DNA from: Clostridia bacterium
Lineage (GTDB): Bacteria; Bacillota; Clostridia; Acetivibrionales; STF1-152
Assembly: GCA_028280575.1 (NCBI GenBank)
Contig: JANQLN010000068.1
Location: 1 to 64,000 of the forward strand
DNA: 64,000 bases
Direction of reading: 5' to 3'
Of the stretch, positions 54,605 through 63,205 are shown one piece after another. Made by a program: the position numbers and the translations under genes. Numbering within the stretch: the stretch's first letter is position 1; each line of letters starts with the position of its first letter. The notes beneath the pieces are model-generated. The model was given only the letters and a program-made list of their open reading frames with translations. It was not told the DNA's origin and searched no databases.

Positions 54605-55057
54605 AAGTCAAAGGGATGTTTTGTTTGCTTTAACTATATGTAATGATATATTTATTAGACAAGGGAGATGATTACTATGCCAAAAAAAGTCAGAATGATA
54701 AGTAAAACAGGGAATTTAACACACCACTAGGAATAGTTATGGAAATTACATGTCGGGAATCAAGGGATAGTTGATACGGATTTTTGTTTTGGTTACTTTT
54801 CAAGTATCAAAGAATACAAAATATAATGAAGAAAAAAGAATGTCTGGATTATTATGACAGGGTGAGGTAAAAAGATGATGGATTAAAGAAAAATATAGGT
54901 GAAAGGGTTGACATAAAGGTAATGGACACATCGGATATTCGCGTAGAAAAAGATAAAAATGGAAACAGGTGCAAGTATCAGGCACTTGAATGGTTCTTGG
55001 AAAAAATATAATTCAAAAAGCTTAATTAGCAAGTCAAACGAAACGTCCCCTTGACTT
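54605..55057 (+). pseudogene. Degenerate RAYT (IS200-like) element bounded by REP palindromes
   Basis: A REP at 54605-54631 (orientation reversed) and a clean REP at 55031-55057 bracket a broken gene. Its start is intact, AAGGGAG then ATG at 54678 reading MPKKVRMISKTGN, and it stops after 17 codons. Further fragments keep VDIKVMDTSDIRVEKDKNGN near 54910-54960. The YHI-RG, HUH and catalytic tyrosine parts are lost. Matches to the relics at 44741 and 45856 show one family of elements. Confidence 0.75.
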
Positions 55058-55150
55058 GCTTTTAAATAAATTCGAGAATTATAAGACATTTTAAAATTTT
55101 CTCCGTATTTATATATGTAAACATAAATTGTGAAACAGGAGTTAATTTAT

Positions 55151-55594
55151 ATGAATAATGACCTTTTTAAATCTCAGAAAAATAAAATGATTGCCGGTGT
55201 TTGCGGAGGAATTGCCGAATTTACCCGGATAGATGCTACAATAATTCGTTTGGCGGTAGCAGCTATAGCATTTGTATTTCAACCGATTATTATCCTTTAT
55301 ATAATTGCTGCCATTGTTATACCCAGATATGACGGCAATGCACAATCAAATATGAATGGAACGTGTTCTTCTGAGGGTAATCAGGATTCTTACTACAATG
55401 CCGGGGATGAAAACGGGCAAAATGATGATTATGATCCGCAAAATACAAGAGTTGTTTTGGGAGGAGCATTGATTTTGATTGGTGCAGGTTTTCTTTCAAA
55501 TTATATGTTTCCACAGTTTTATGAAAAGTTTTTCTGGCCATTTTTATTCATAGCGGCAGGTGCCGCAGTAATATATACTTCATATAAGAAATAA
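55151..55594 (+). CDS. PspC-domain membrane protein
   Basis: 147 residues. The N-terminal PspC domain reads KNKMIAGVCGGIAEFTRID, followed by a membrane helix (about 35-58). An acidic, Asn-rich linker (60-100) leads to two further hydrophobic segments at the C-terminus (LGGALILIGAGFLS and FWPFLFIAAGAAVIY), like the LiaF-type membrane part. CAGGAG precedes the ATG at 55151. Such proteins act in envelope-stress sensing. It stands alone; from 55595 to 55939 only AT-rich sequence is seen. Confidence 0.87.
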   Translation: MNNDLFKSQKNKMIAGVCGGIAEFTRIDATIIRLAVAAIAFVFQPIIILYIIAAIVIPRYDGNAQSNMNGTCSSEGNQDSYYNAGDENGQNDDYDPQNTRVVLGGALILIGAGFLSNYMFPQFYEKFFWPFLFIAAGAAVIYTSYKK

Positions 55595-55939
55595 AAGCAT
55601 GTAATCCTGCTTATACATGTACCAATCTTTTATTGAAAAAATAGTTAGCTTCAAGTATCATATTAGCTGTTGATTTTTAAACATTGATAATAAAATTTTC
55701 GCTATAGTAATAGTTAACCGGCTTTTATATGCATGTCCGTTTAAAGAAAGATTATGTATTAATAGGTTTAGAGATTTCTAAAGTGCACATTACCTGTGTA
55801 AAAAAATTTTTTTAGAATAAAAAAAACAAATCAATTGGAAATTATTCCCGGAAGCTGCAGGGAGTTTACTTTAATTATAGTAACAATTTTTTTCTTTTTT
55901 GAATAAGATGGTATATAAGAGTTTGGGGAGGTATGTCAA

Positions 55940-56092
55940 TTGGCAGAGAATAGAGGGGTTTTAGATTGGTTTTTTGGAGACTGTACAATCTTGTGGTTTA
56001 TAATTCTTTTCCTGCTATTGTTCTACGGCTGTAATTTTTATGGTACCGGATACAGGGGGGACGCTGTAGATATCGGTCCGGTGGAGGAGTAG
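55940..56092 (+). CDS. Small single-pass membrane protein (50 residues)
   Basis: TTG start at 55940 with GGGGAGG eight bases upstream. It begins MAENRGVLDWFFGDCT, then a membrane segment ILWFIILFLLLFYGC, and ends GTGYRGDAVDIGPVEE. The layout (short polar N-terminus, one helix, Gly-rich tail) is like small spore- or sporulation-associated membrane proteins of Clostridia, which is only a suggestion. It is too short for usual ORF calling. Confidence 0.6.
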   Translation: MAENRGVLDWFFGDCTILWFIILFLLLFYGCNFYGTGYRGDAVDIGPVEE

Positions 56093-56171
56093 AATAATTA
56101 AATCCATTTATAGTCGGGATTAAGCAGCGGGCTTTTAGGCATTTATTCGTGCCTTGAAAGTCCGTTGATTT

Positions 56172-56232
56172 ATATGAAACGTCATTAATTCTTGTAATAT
56201 GGTTTTTGAAATGTGTTTTCCAAAGCCATATT
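56172..56232 (-). repeat. Dispersed hairpin repeat, copy b
   Basis: AATATGG (56196-56202) pairs with CCATATT (56226-56232); the flank TATATGAAACGTCATTAATTC is the reverse complement of the tail found behind the hairpins at 61469 and 62700. Confidence 0.65.
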
Positions 56233-56289
56233 CTATAGAGTATTACGCTTGCATTTAAGCTGTACATAAAAACGCCGGGAGGGAATGTA

Positions 56290-58041
56290 ATGTCCGACAA
56301 TGAACATGTTAAAACAGTGAATGGGAAAGTGCTGGATAATAAAAATGGAATAAATAATATTGAAATTTATCTTTACCGTGTTGTACAGAAAAGAGAGCTT
56401 GAGGATGGTCCGACTGTTTATCTTGAAACTTTTTATGGAAGTACCCGGACATCAAAAGACGGAGGATTTTATTTTATTGTTCCGGAAGGGGATTATTCGT
56501 TAGCGGTTAATATAGATTCACTTCCTGATGGGAAAACCGTATTAAAAAAAGATTACTTTCTGGAAAAATCCGTACACGATCTGACCATAAACCTGGTAGG
56601 CAAAGAGCTGGAAAAGACCGGCGGCAGCCATATGCCGGAACGGCCGCAGATAAAAAAGGATGCCATTGATATAATCAGGAGCGACTACAGAAATGGAGTC
56701 ATTAACAGGGAACAAATGGTAAGGAATATCCTCTACAGTATATTTGACAAATCAAAACTGGCAGAAAAATATACAAAAAGAAGAAGCATACCTATAAAAT
56801 GTGCAACTACCGCCTTAGAGGAGATCAGGGAATATTCTGCAAGCAGGTATGCAGATCCTGCCCTGGCGTCAGAAGCAAGAAGGTATATAAGCAATATGAT
56901 TCCTTCACTTGAAAAAAGCTATATAAGCAAAAGCGGCAATTTCAAAATATTTTATACAACTGAAGGAAGGCATGCGGTCTCCCTGAAGGACAGCAATAGA
57001 AACGGCGTACCCGATTATATCGAGGACGTAGCTTATGCCATGGAAAATGTAAGGACCGTTACCTGTGGACAGCGCGGCTTCAAGTATCCGCTCCTGGGCG
57101 GAAAAAATAGCTACTATAAAGTCTATCTTTATGACCTTGACGGCATATACGGATATACTGCATCTTCTTATAAAAGAGGCTATGGCAGCAGGGTAACATC
57201 ATCTTCCTTTCTGGCGCTTGATAATAACTATTCTTCAAAAAAAGGATTTGAAATATCAAGAAATGCTGCTATGAAAGTTACGGCAGCACATGAATATTTC
57301 CATGCCGTTCAATATGCGTATAATATGGATGCTGACAAATGGTGGAAGGAAGCTTCGGCAACATGGAATGAAGACGAATTGTATTCATCGGTCAATGATT
57401 ATTTCAGGTATATTGACGATATTTTTGAACAGCCTAATAAATCTTTGGATGAATATACTTACAGCGGTGTAGTGTTTGCCAAATACATTACCGAGTATAA
57501 TAAAGGGTATGAAAGCATGAAACGGATTTGGGAAATTCAGAATGAAAAGACCGACAACAGCATTAATGCTATTGACCGGTTTTCAAAAGAAGGCAAGAAT
57601 AAAAGCATAGGCGATATATTCAACAGGTTTTCAGCATATAACTTCAATCCTTCACAGTACTACGAAGAGGGCAGACAGTGGGACAGCAAACTGGCTGTCC
57701 AAAATACCTACGAGCAGTACCCTGTATTTTCCAGAAACAACAAGCTTGACCATCTTGCTGCCGATTACCAGCTATTTAAGTTGAGCGGGGTTAACAGCAG
57801 CAATGTCAGAATAACAGTTGAAGGCATCAGCAGTATAAAGTGGGGATTTAAGCTCCAGAAGAAAAGGAAAAGCGACGGCAGGTGTGACACCACATATATA
57901 GAGCTGGGAGAAGCAGCCAACAGGGCGGAGATTATACTAAAGAAGGCAGGGCAAACCTACAGCGAAATATGCCTTATACCGGCAAACCTGGATAAAAGCA
58001 AAGACGGAGCATCATATGATTATTCCCTAAACATTGAATGA
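56290..58041 (+). CDS. MXAN_6640-type putative metalloprotease
   Basis: 583 residues. N-terminal carboxypeptidase-regulatory-like beta-domain (about 8-105; TSKDGGFYFIVPEGDYSL). The metalloprotease core has DSNRNGVPDYIEDVA (calcium-like loop) and the zinc motif H334-EYF-H338 in AAHEYFHAVQ, with Glu354 in WWKEASATW as probable third ligand. The C-terminal beta-domain starts near 490. The family is usually secreted, but no signal peptide is visible here, which is odd. GGGAGGG precedes the ATG. Substrate unknown. Confidence 0.78.
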   Translation: MSDNEHVKTVNGKVLDNKNGINNIEIYLYRVVQKRELEDGPTVYLETFYGSTRTSKDGGFYFIVPEGDYSLAVNIDSLPDGKTVLKKDYFLEKSVHDLTINLVGKELEKTGGSHMPERPQIKKDAIDIIRSDYRNGVINREQMVRNILYSIFDKSKLAEKYTKRRSIPIKCATTALEEIREYSASRYADPALASEARRYISNMIPSLEKSYISKSGNFKIFYTTEGRHAVSLKDSNRNGVPDYIEDVAYAMENVRTVTCGQRGFKYPLLGGKNSYYKVYLYDLDGIYGYTASSYKRGYGSRVTSSSFLALDNNYSSKKGFEISRNAAMKVTAAHEYFHAVQYAYNMDADKWWKEASATWNEDELYSSVNDYFRYIDDIFEQPNKSLDEYTYSGVVFAKYITEYNKGYESMKRIWEIQNEKTDNSINAIDRFSKEGKNKSIGDIFNRFSAYNFNPSQYYEEGRQWDSKLAVQNTYEQYPVFSRNNKLDHLAADYQLFKLSGVNSSNVRITVEGISSIKWGFKLQKKRKSDGRCDTTYIELGEAANRAEIILKKAGQTYSEICLIPANLDKSKDGASYDYSLNIE

Positions 58042-58110
58042 GGGAAGGCTTGAATTTTAAATTTATATGGCTTTACAAACAGTTTTAGCTTTGGTAACAA
58101 AAGCTCTCAG

Positions 58111-59475
58111 CTATTTCCTGCGCTTTCTTTGAAACAGCAGCAGCAGTGAAAGTATAGCCAGGTACCCTGTAAAGGTAAATAAGGTAATAATAAAAAACCC
58201 GGGTTTGTTTTCCTTTATACCCATTATTGGAAGGGTAAGCAGAATCATTAATGGAAATCCCAAAAATAATCCCACCCCGCTTCCTAAAAGAAGATGTTTT
58301 GCAACAGGTGTTTCAAATTCAGGATCGACTTCCCGCAGCAGGGCAAGACCTGTAGAAATAGTTCCGGTAAGCATTGCATAGAAAGCTACAATGCTTTCAA
58401 TAATATGGCTTTTAAAATGCTTTTTGCATATAAAGATTATATAGGCCATTGTAATAACTCCGCCCAGTATTGTAACAGCCAGGGTCGGCAGCAGGTATTT
58501 ATTTAATATGGATAGTGAGATTGCACTTATGGCTGCCGTTATCATAAAATCGAATGAGCCCCCGGCAATTCTCTGCAGTAAAAAGTTATTAGGATAGTTG
58601 CGCGTCATAATATTTTTCTTTTTGAACAGGTCAAATATGATTCTGAGTAATATAGCATATAACGCCCCTATAATAAAATTAAATCCCCAGAACAAGTGAG
58701 AAAGGGTTTCTCCCATGCTGCCCAAATTGACCAGCAGGACATCAAGCAGTTTTAATGTCAGATATGTTGTTAAATATACTATCCCTATTAAAAAAATCTG
58801 GACTGAAATCCTGTCGATTGATTCACTTAAGGGAATATCGTCAGGGCTATCCTGTTCACTTACAGCAGAGAGTTTTTTATTCCCTGTTTTTGTATAAAGC
58901 TTATATTTTCCTTTCCTTACAAGGTAGTTCATAAGAGGAACTCCTCCCAGGCAAGCCCACAAGAAGCCTATGGCGCCTATTGATATTCCGATATTGCCGC
59001 CTTTCCAAAAGCCGATTGCTTCCCATTGCCTTCCTATTGAAAATGCCTGGCCCGGACCCTGGCCAAAGCCAAGCGGCAGCAAAAGTCCAAAGGCTTTAAA
59101 CAGGTCAGGATATATGGTGTATGCCATTACAAGAGATATGCAAAATCCCAGTATACCCTGTATTAAATAGGTAGATACTATGACAGCCCCTGAATTGACA
59201 ACATCTTTGCTTTTGTCTCTTTTTCTTTCCTTAAGGGCAAGGGAGATAAATCCAATAGCCATTAAATGGTATACAAGAGTACCTAACCTTTCAGGGTCAA
59301 GCTTGATAATGTTCAACAGCTCAGGTCCCGCTAATAATCCGATAAATCCTGCAATAATAGAGTTTGGAATAAGGTATTTTTTAAAAAAGACAACCTTTCG
59401 CTTGAAATATGTTGCAATTCCAAGAAACAATGACAATACTGCCACATCGATTACATATCCCCATTCGGTATTCAT
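58111..59475 (-). CDS. GltS-like sodium:glutamate symporter family protein
   Basis: 454 residues with about 12 hydrophobic segments in two inverted halves. LLPLGFGQGPGQAFSIG is a Gly-rich re-entrant loop as in GltS, with GLLAGPELL in the first half. The ATG at 59475 follows GGAGGG; a longer frame from 59538 has none. It is longer than E. coli GltS (401) because of a cytoplasmic loop (about 210-245). Substrate is probably a dicarboxylate or amino acid with sodium. It converges with the metalloprotease gene. Confidence 0.78.
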   Translation of the reverse strand: MNTEWGYVIDVAVLSLFLGIATYFKRKVVFFKKYLIPNSIIAGFIGLLAGPELLNIIKLDPERLGTLVYHLMAIGFISLALKERKRDKSKDVVNSGAVIVSTYLIQGILGFCISLVMAYTIYPDLFKAFGLLLPLGFGQGPGQAFSIGRQWEAIGFWKGGNIGISIGAIGFLWACLGGVPLMNYLVRKGKYKLYTKTGNKKLSAVSEQDSPDDIPLSESIDRISVQIFLIGIVYLTTYLTLKLLDVLLVNLGSMGETLSHLFWGFNFIIGALYAILLRIIFDLFKKKNIMTRNYPNNFLLQRIAGGSFDFMITAAISAISLSILNKYLLPTLAVTILGGVITMAYIIFICKKHFKSHIIESIVAFYAMLTGTISTGLALLREVDPEFETPVAKHLLLGSGVGLFLGFPLMILLTLPIMGIKENKPGFFIITLFTFTGYLAILSLLLLFQRKRRK

Positions 59476-59563
59476 TATATCCCTCCATTGATTCCTCGTT
59501 TTCTCCCGCCAGGCTTTAAAAGCCAACAAATTGTCCACTAAATTATCAAAAGCAAATTGTAAA

Positions 59564-60775
59564 CTACAGGGCAGCCTTTTTCTGGGTTATTATTCTTTTA
59601 GCCATATTCAAAGCCATTGCCCATTTATATGCAGATATTTTACCCATTGTAAATGTTATTCTGTATAAATCTCCCATATAGTAAAATTCAAAAAGCTTAT
59701 TATATTGAACATTTATTCCATTGATACTATGTATATCAAAAAAGATGGTATCTTTTTTCAAAAGAGCCTTAAATAAAATTCCACCTCTTTGAAATTCTGC
59801 TTTTCCAAGCCTTATCACTCTAAAAGGTGACATACGCCTGCCCTTTTTTAAAACCGCACCTTTATCTTCAAATATTGTTTGCTCATCCTTGGATGTTATT
59901 ATGGTATTGTGAAGCCTGGAAAGCTGCCAATGGTTCCAGTCTGCCGTATTGTCGAAATAATTTTTTTTAGAATTTGACTTTAAAAACCCAAACCTGTCAT
60001 AGGTTACACTGTAGCCGCATTCACCGCATATGAATTTATCCTTGTCAGAATACTGTTTACCCAGGGAATTGCATGAGGGACATGTAAATAGAAACAATTC
60101 AAGGCTTTCTGCAAGCTTTTTACCGTGATACGGGATCATGGCGGCTCTTTGATATTCATACTCGTTATGGGATAGGCTTACAGTTAGTCTATCATATATT
60201 TTAGCCGTTGACATACCTTTTATTTCTTCTGATTTAAGTACAAGCTTATAGTCAATATTAATAGTCCCGAACCTGGGCCTGTCCGCCCATCTGGGATAGG
60301 AAATGCATCCTCCCTTCAGTACGGCACATACAACCGGGACTTCAAGCTTTTTGACAAGTTTTGCAGTAGGATAAAGGATTTTAAGGGTATTGCCGTCCCA
60401 GCTCCTTTCTCCTTCCGGATATACACCCACTACGCCGTTATTATTCCTTACACGTAATATTTTTTTTACCGTATCCGAATCGGAAATAAATTTTGCTTTT
60501 GGTATGCCTCCAACGAGCTTTAATAATAATTTTAGAATTGTATTACGAAAATATTCATCAGATGTTACGAAATGAATGGGATGTTTTATAAATATGGAAA
60601 CCATAAAAGGGTCCCAGAAATTGACATGGTTTGCAAAAACCATATATGGAGGTTTAATACCTTTTATACTGCTGGTGTCGGCATTAAGGCCATATCTGAT
60701 TCTAATATATTTACCTATTGTAAACTTAAGAAATTTATGAAAAATTCTATTTGTATTTTTATATCTTTTTTTCAT
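59564..60775 (-). CDS. PlsC-type acyltransferase with C-terminal zinc-ribbon domain
   Basis: 403 residues. The acyltransferase part (1-220) carries H50-X4-D55 in FANHVNFWD and the glycerol-phosphate-site PEGERS (120-125). It is followed by a zinc ribbon CPSC-X15-CGEC (about 230-255) and a beta-rich tail. PlsC enzymes transfer acyl groups to lysophosphatidate at the membrane. The zinc-ribbon extension is uncommon and may bind nucleic acid or protein. It lies 89 bases downstream of the symporter gene on the same strand. Confidence 0.83.
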   Translation of the reverse strand: MKKRYKNTNRIFHKFLKFTIGKYIRIRYGLNADTSSIKGIKPPYMVFANHVNFWDPFMVSIFIKHPIHFVTSDEYFRNTILKLLLKLVGGIPKAKFISDSDTVKKILRVRNNNGVVGVYPEGERSWDGNTLKILYPTAKLVKKLEVPVVCAVLKGGCISYPRWADRPRFGTINIDYKLVLKSEEIKGMSTAKIYDRLTVSLSHNEYEYQRAAMIPYHGKKLAESLELFLFTCPSCNSLGKQYSDKDKFICGECGYSVTYDRFGFLKSNSKKNYFDNTADWNHWQLSRLHNTIITSKDEQTIFEDKGAVLKKGRRMSPFRVIRLGKAEFQRGGILFKALLKKDTIFFDIHSINGINVQYNKLFEFYYMGDLYRITFTMGKISAYKWAMALNMAKRIITQKKAAL

Positions 60776-60871
60776 AAAAACAACTGCCCCAAATAAGTTA
60801 ATAATCAGTCAATTTGATTGTAGCATACCGGGAGGCAGTTTATCAACAAGAAAATGTTAAAAAACTATCTG

Positions 60872-61270
60872 TCAGGAGTTAATTATTTCAATAATTTTAA
60901 GCATTTTTTCAATTGTTGTCTTGCTCTTGCTGTCCAATGCAGGCCTGATTAGATCAAGTGTTTTTAATATACCTTCACCGGACGGTCCTCTGCTGTCCAT
61001 AGTTCTTAAATGATTTTTCAAATCTTTGTAAGTACAGCTGAGGCTGTCACATTTTCCAACGGCATTTATGAGAGAGCCTCCCTGCCTTGTTGAAGAAGAG
61101 TATTCTCCGATTACATTCAGTATATCCTTAATAAGGCACATACTATTGTCGCGCTGTGCTTCGGGAGAATCATCTCTTTTTTGGGAATTATTTTTTTCAA
61201 CAGCCTTCCTCATTTTGTTAACTGCATTTAATCCGCCTGTTATCTGTTCAAGCTTTGCGTATCTGTCCAT
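60872..61270 (-). CDS. Hypothetical helical protein (132 residues)
   Basis: Starts MDRYAKLEQITGGLNAVNKM with GGTGG upstream of the ATG at 61270. The sequence is helical, without membrane segment or known motif; SLSCTYKDLKNHLRTMDSRG holds its only clear pattern. Proteins of this kind with a short N-terminal helix and acidic, Ser-rich middle are found in spore-forming Clostridia, but I cannot assign it. It is divergent from the homocysteine operon. Confidence 0.6.
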   Translation of the reverse strand: MDRYAKLEQITGGLNAVNKMRKAVEKNNSQKRDDSPEAQRDNSMCLIKDILNVIGEYSSSTRQGGSLINAVGKCDSLSCTYKDLKNHLRTMDSRGPSGEGILKTLDLIRPALDSKSKTTIEKMLKIIEIINS

Positions 61271-61371
61271 AATACACCACCATTTCAAATAAAAAACATA
61301 TAGTTTTGCCCATATATCTATTTTATGTAGTATTTTTTTGGTTGTTACAATTTTGAAAACAGATGTAATGT

Positions 61372-61401
61372 CATAATATAAGAATTAAAGTTGTTTCATA
61401 C
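61372..61401 (+). repeat. Dispersed hairpin repeat, copy c (partial)
   Basis: CATAATATAAGAATTAAAG then TTGTTTCATAC matches the tail of copies d and e, without the hairpin. Confidence 0.5.
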
Positions 61402-61468
61402 AGTTGAAATATAACCAGGCAAGGTTTATAATAAAAAAAATACATCTAAATGTAACGTCATAATTCTA

Positions 61469-61529
61469 TGCAATATGACTTTTTGTGCATTTTTAAAGCC
61501 ATATTGCAAAAATTAAAGGCGTTCCATAT
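61469..61529 (+). repeat. Dispersed hairpin repeat, copy d
   Basis: TGCAATATGAC (61469-61479) pairs with GCCATATTGCA (61498-61508) at 10 of 11 positions, then AAAATTAAAGGCGTTCCATAT. It lies in the leader of the homocysteine gene, ending 15 bases before its ATG. Confidence 0.7.
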
Positions 61530-61544
61530 AATTGTGAGGTAATT

Positions 61545-62693
61545 ATGGGATATAAGAGTTTTGATGAGATTAATGAAAAGATAAAAAAGGGTAAGGCAGT
61601 AGTAGTTACGGCGGAGGAAGTTATTAATATAACAAAAGAAAAGGGTGTAAAAAAGGCGGCGGAAGAAATTGATGTAGTTACGACCGGTACATTTGGTCCC
61701 ATGTGTTCTTCCGGTGTATTTATCAATTTTGGACATTCGGAGCCCCCGATAAAAATGAACAGGATCTGGCTGAATGATGTACCTGCATATGCCGGAATAG
61801 CAGCAGTTGACGCATATCTGGGAGCAACTGAGATGTCGGATTCCAAGGGTATGGAATATGGAGGTGCCCACGTAATAGAGGACCTGGTTTCAGACAGGGA
61901 TATCAGGCTGTATGCTGAGTCATACGGTACAGATTGTTATCCAAGAAAAGAAATATCTACGATAATTAATAGGAATAATGTGAACCAGATATATATGTAC
62001 AATCCCAGAAATGCATACCAGAATTACCCGGCAGCTACAAATATGTCCGACCGCATAATATATACGTATATGGGAACTTTGCTTCCAAAAGGCGCAAACA
62101 TTACCTATTCCACATCGGGTGAGCTGAGCCCCTTGCTTAATGATCCGGAATACAGGACTATAGGCATTGGGACGAGGGTATTCATTGGAGGAACCCAGGG
62201 ATATGTAGCCTGGGAGGGTACACAGCATAATCCGGGGCAAAAAAGAGGGGAAAACAAGGTGCCTGTATCCCTTGCAGGGACATTGGCTTTAGTGGGAGAC
62301 TTAAGGGGAATGAACCAGCGTTTTGTCAGGGCTGCCGTGTATGAAAAATATGGAGTCAGCCTTTTTGTGGGTATTGGCATACCTATACCTATACTGGATG
62401 AAGACATTTTAATAAAAACAGCAATCAAAAACAGTGATATATATACGGATATTTTTGACAAGAGCGGAAATGAAGGTGTAGTAGGAAAGGTATCATATGA
62501 ACAATTGAGAAGCGGATTTGTCGAAATGAACGGCAGGAAGATTCCTACGGCACCTCTTTCAAGCCTAAAAACAGCAAGGGAAATAGCCGGTATTTTAAAA
62601 CAGCAGATAGAACGGGGAGAATTTTTAATATCCCAACCTGTTCAGACCTTACCTATGAATAACAATATAAACAAACTTGATGTAAGGCCATAA
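61545..62693 (+). CDS. Homocysteine biosynthesis protein (COG1900/DUF39)
   Basis: 382 residues, full length for the family. It shows TTGTFGPMCSSGVFINFGH with the conserved cysteine and ESYGTDCYPRKEI with a second one. In Methanosarcina the COG1900 protein works with a NIL-ferredoxin protein to convert aspartate semialdehyde and sulfide to homocysteine; exactly such a partner follows at 62781. GTGAGG precedes the ATG. The path bypasses acyl-homoserine. Operon order COG1900, NIL-ferredoxin, UPF0280 supports the call strongly. Confidence 0.87.
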   Translation: MGYKSFDEINEKIKKGKAVVVTAEEVINITKEKGVKKAAEEIDVVTTGTFGPMCSSGVFINFGHSEPPIKMNRIWLNDVPAYAGIAAVDAYLGATEMSDSKGMEYGGAHVIEDLVSDRDIRLYAESYGTDCYPRKEISTIINRNNVNQIYMYNPRNAYQNYPAATNMSDRIIYTYMGTLLPKGANITYSTSGELSPLLNDPEYRTIGIGTRVFIGGTQGYVAWEGTQHNPGQKRGENKVPVSLAGTLALVGDLRGMNQRFVRAAVYEKYGVSLFVGIGIPIPILDEDILIKTAIKNSDIYTDIFDKSGNEGVVGKVSYEQLRSGFVEMNGRKIPTAPLSSLKTAREIAGILKQQIERGEFLISQPVQTLPMNNNINKLDVRP

Positions 62694-62699
62694 TTTTTA

Positions 62700-62760
62700 T
62701 GCAACATGACTTTTGGCAGATTTCAAAAGCAGTATTGCAAGAATTAAAGATGTTCCATAT
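62700..62760 (+). repeat. Dispersed hairpin repeat, copy e
   Basis: TGCAACATGAC ... GCAGTATTGCA (hairpin partly decayed), then AGAATTAAAGATGTTCCATAT. It sits in the gap between the first two genes of the homocysteine operon, at the same distance from the next start as copy d. Confidence 0.65.
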
Positions 62761-62780
62761 TTATATAAGGGGAAATAGAA

Positions 62781-63203
62781 ATGAATAAAATCAAGGTAAC
62801 AATGTATTTTCGCGCAAACGAACTGACAATGCCGTTAACGTATCACCTGGTTAAGGATTATGACCTTAAGCTGAATATACTGCACGCAGATATCAGCTTA
62901 AACAAGGTAGGGAAGCTTGTTGTCGATATTACGGGCACCGATGAGAATATAAAGGAAGGTCTGGATTTTGTCAAGCAAAAAGGTGTCGAATACAAGATTT
63001 TCAATAAGAGTATAATATGGAAAGAGGGAGAATGTGTCCACTGCGGGGCATGTACCGCAGTATGTCCTTCGGGGGCATTGGCTATGGATAAGGATACCTG
63101 GGAGCTGACTTTTTACAGGGATAAATGCCTTGTGTGCGGCCTATGTGTTAAAGCCTGTCCTTTAAAGGTAATGACTTTGGCCGACAATGGCAATGGGTCA
63201 TAG
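62781..63203 (+). CDS. NIL-domain ferredoxin (homocysteine biosynthesis partner)
   Basis: 140 residues. The N-terminal NIL domain (1-75) is followed by two [4Fe-4S] motifs: CVHCGACTAVCPSGA (about 86-100) and CLVCGLCVKACPLKV (about 116-130). It supplies electrons to, or shares a cluster with, the COG1900 protein. GGGGAAA precedes the ATG; the next gene starts two bases after its stop. Confidence 0.9.
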   Translation: MNKIKVTMYFRANELTMPLTYHLVKDYDLKLNILHADISLNKVGKLVVDITGTDENIKEGLDFVKQKGVEYKIFNKSIIWKEGECVHCGACTAVCPSGALAMDKDTWELTFYRDKCLVCGLCVKACPLKVMTLADNGNGS

Positions 63204-63205
63204 CC

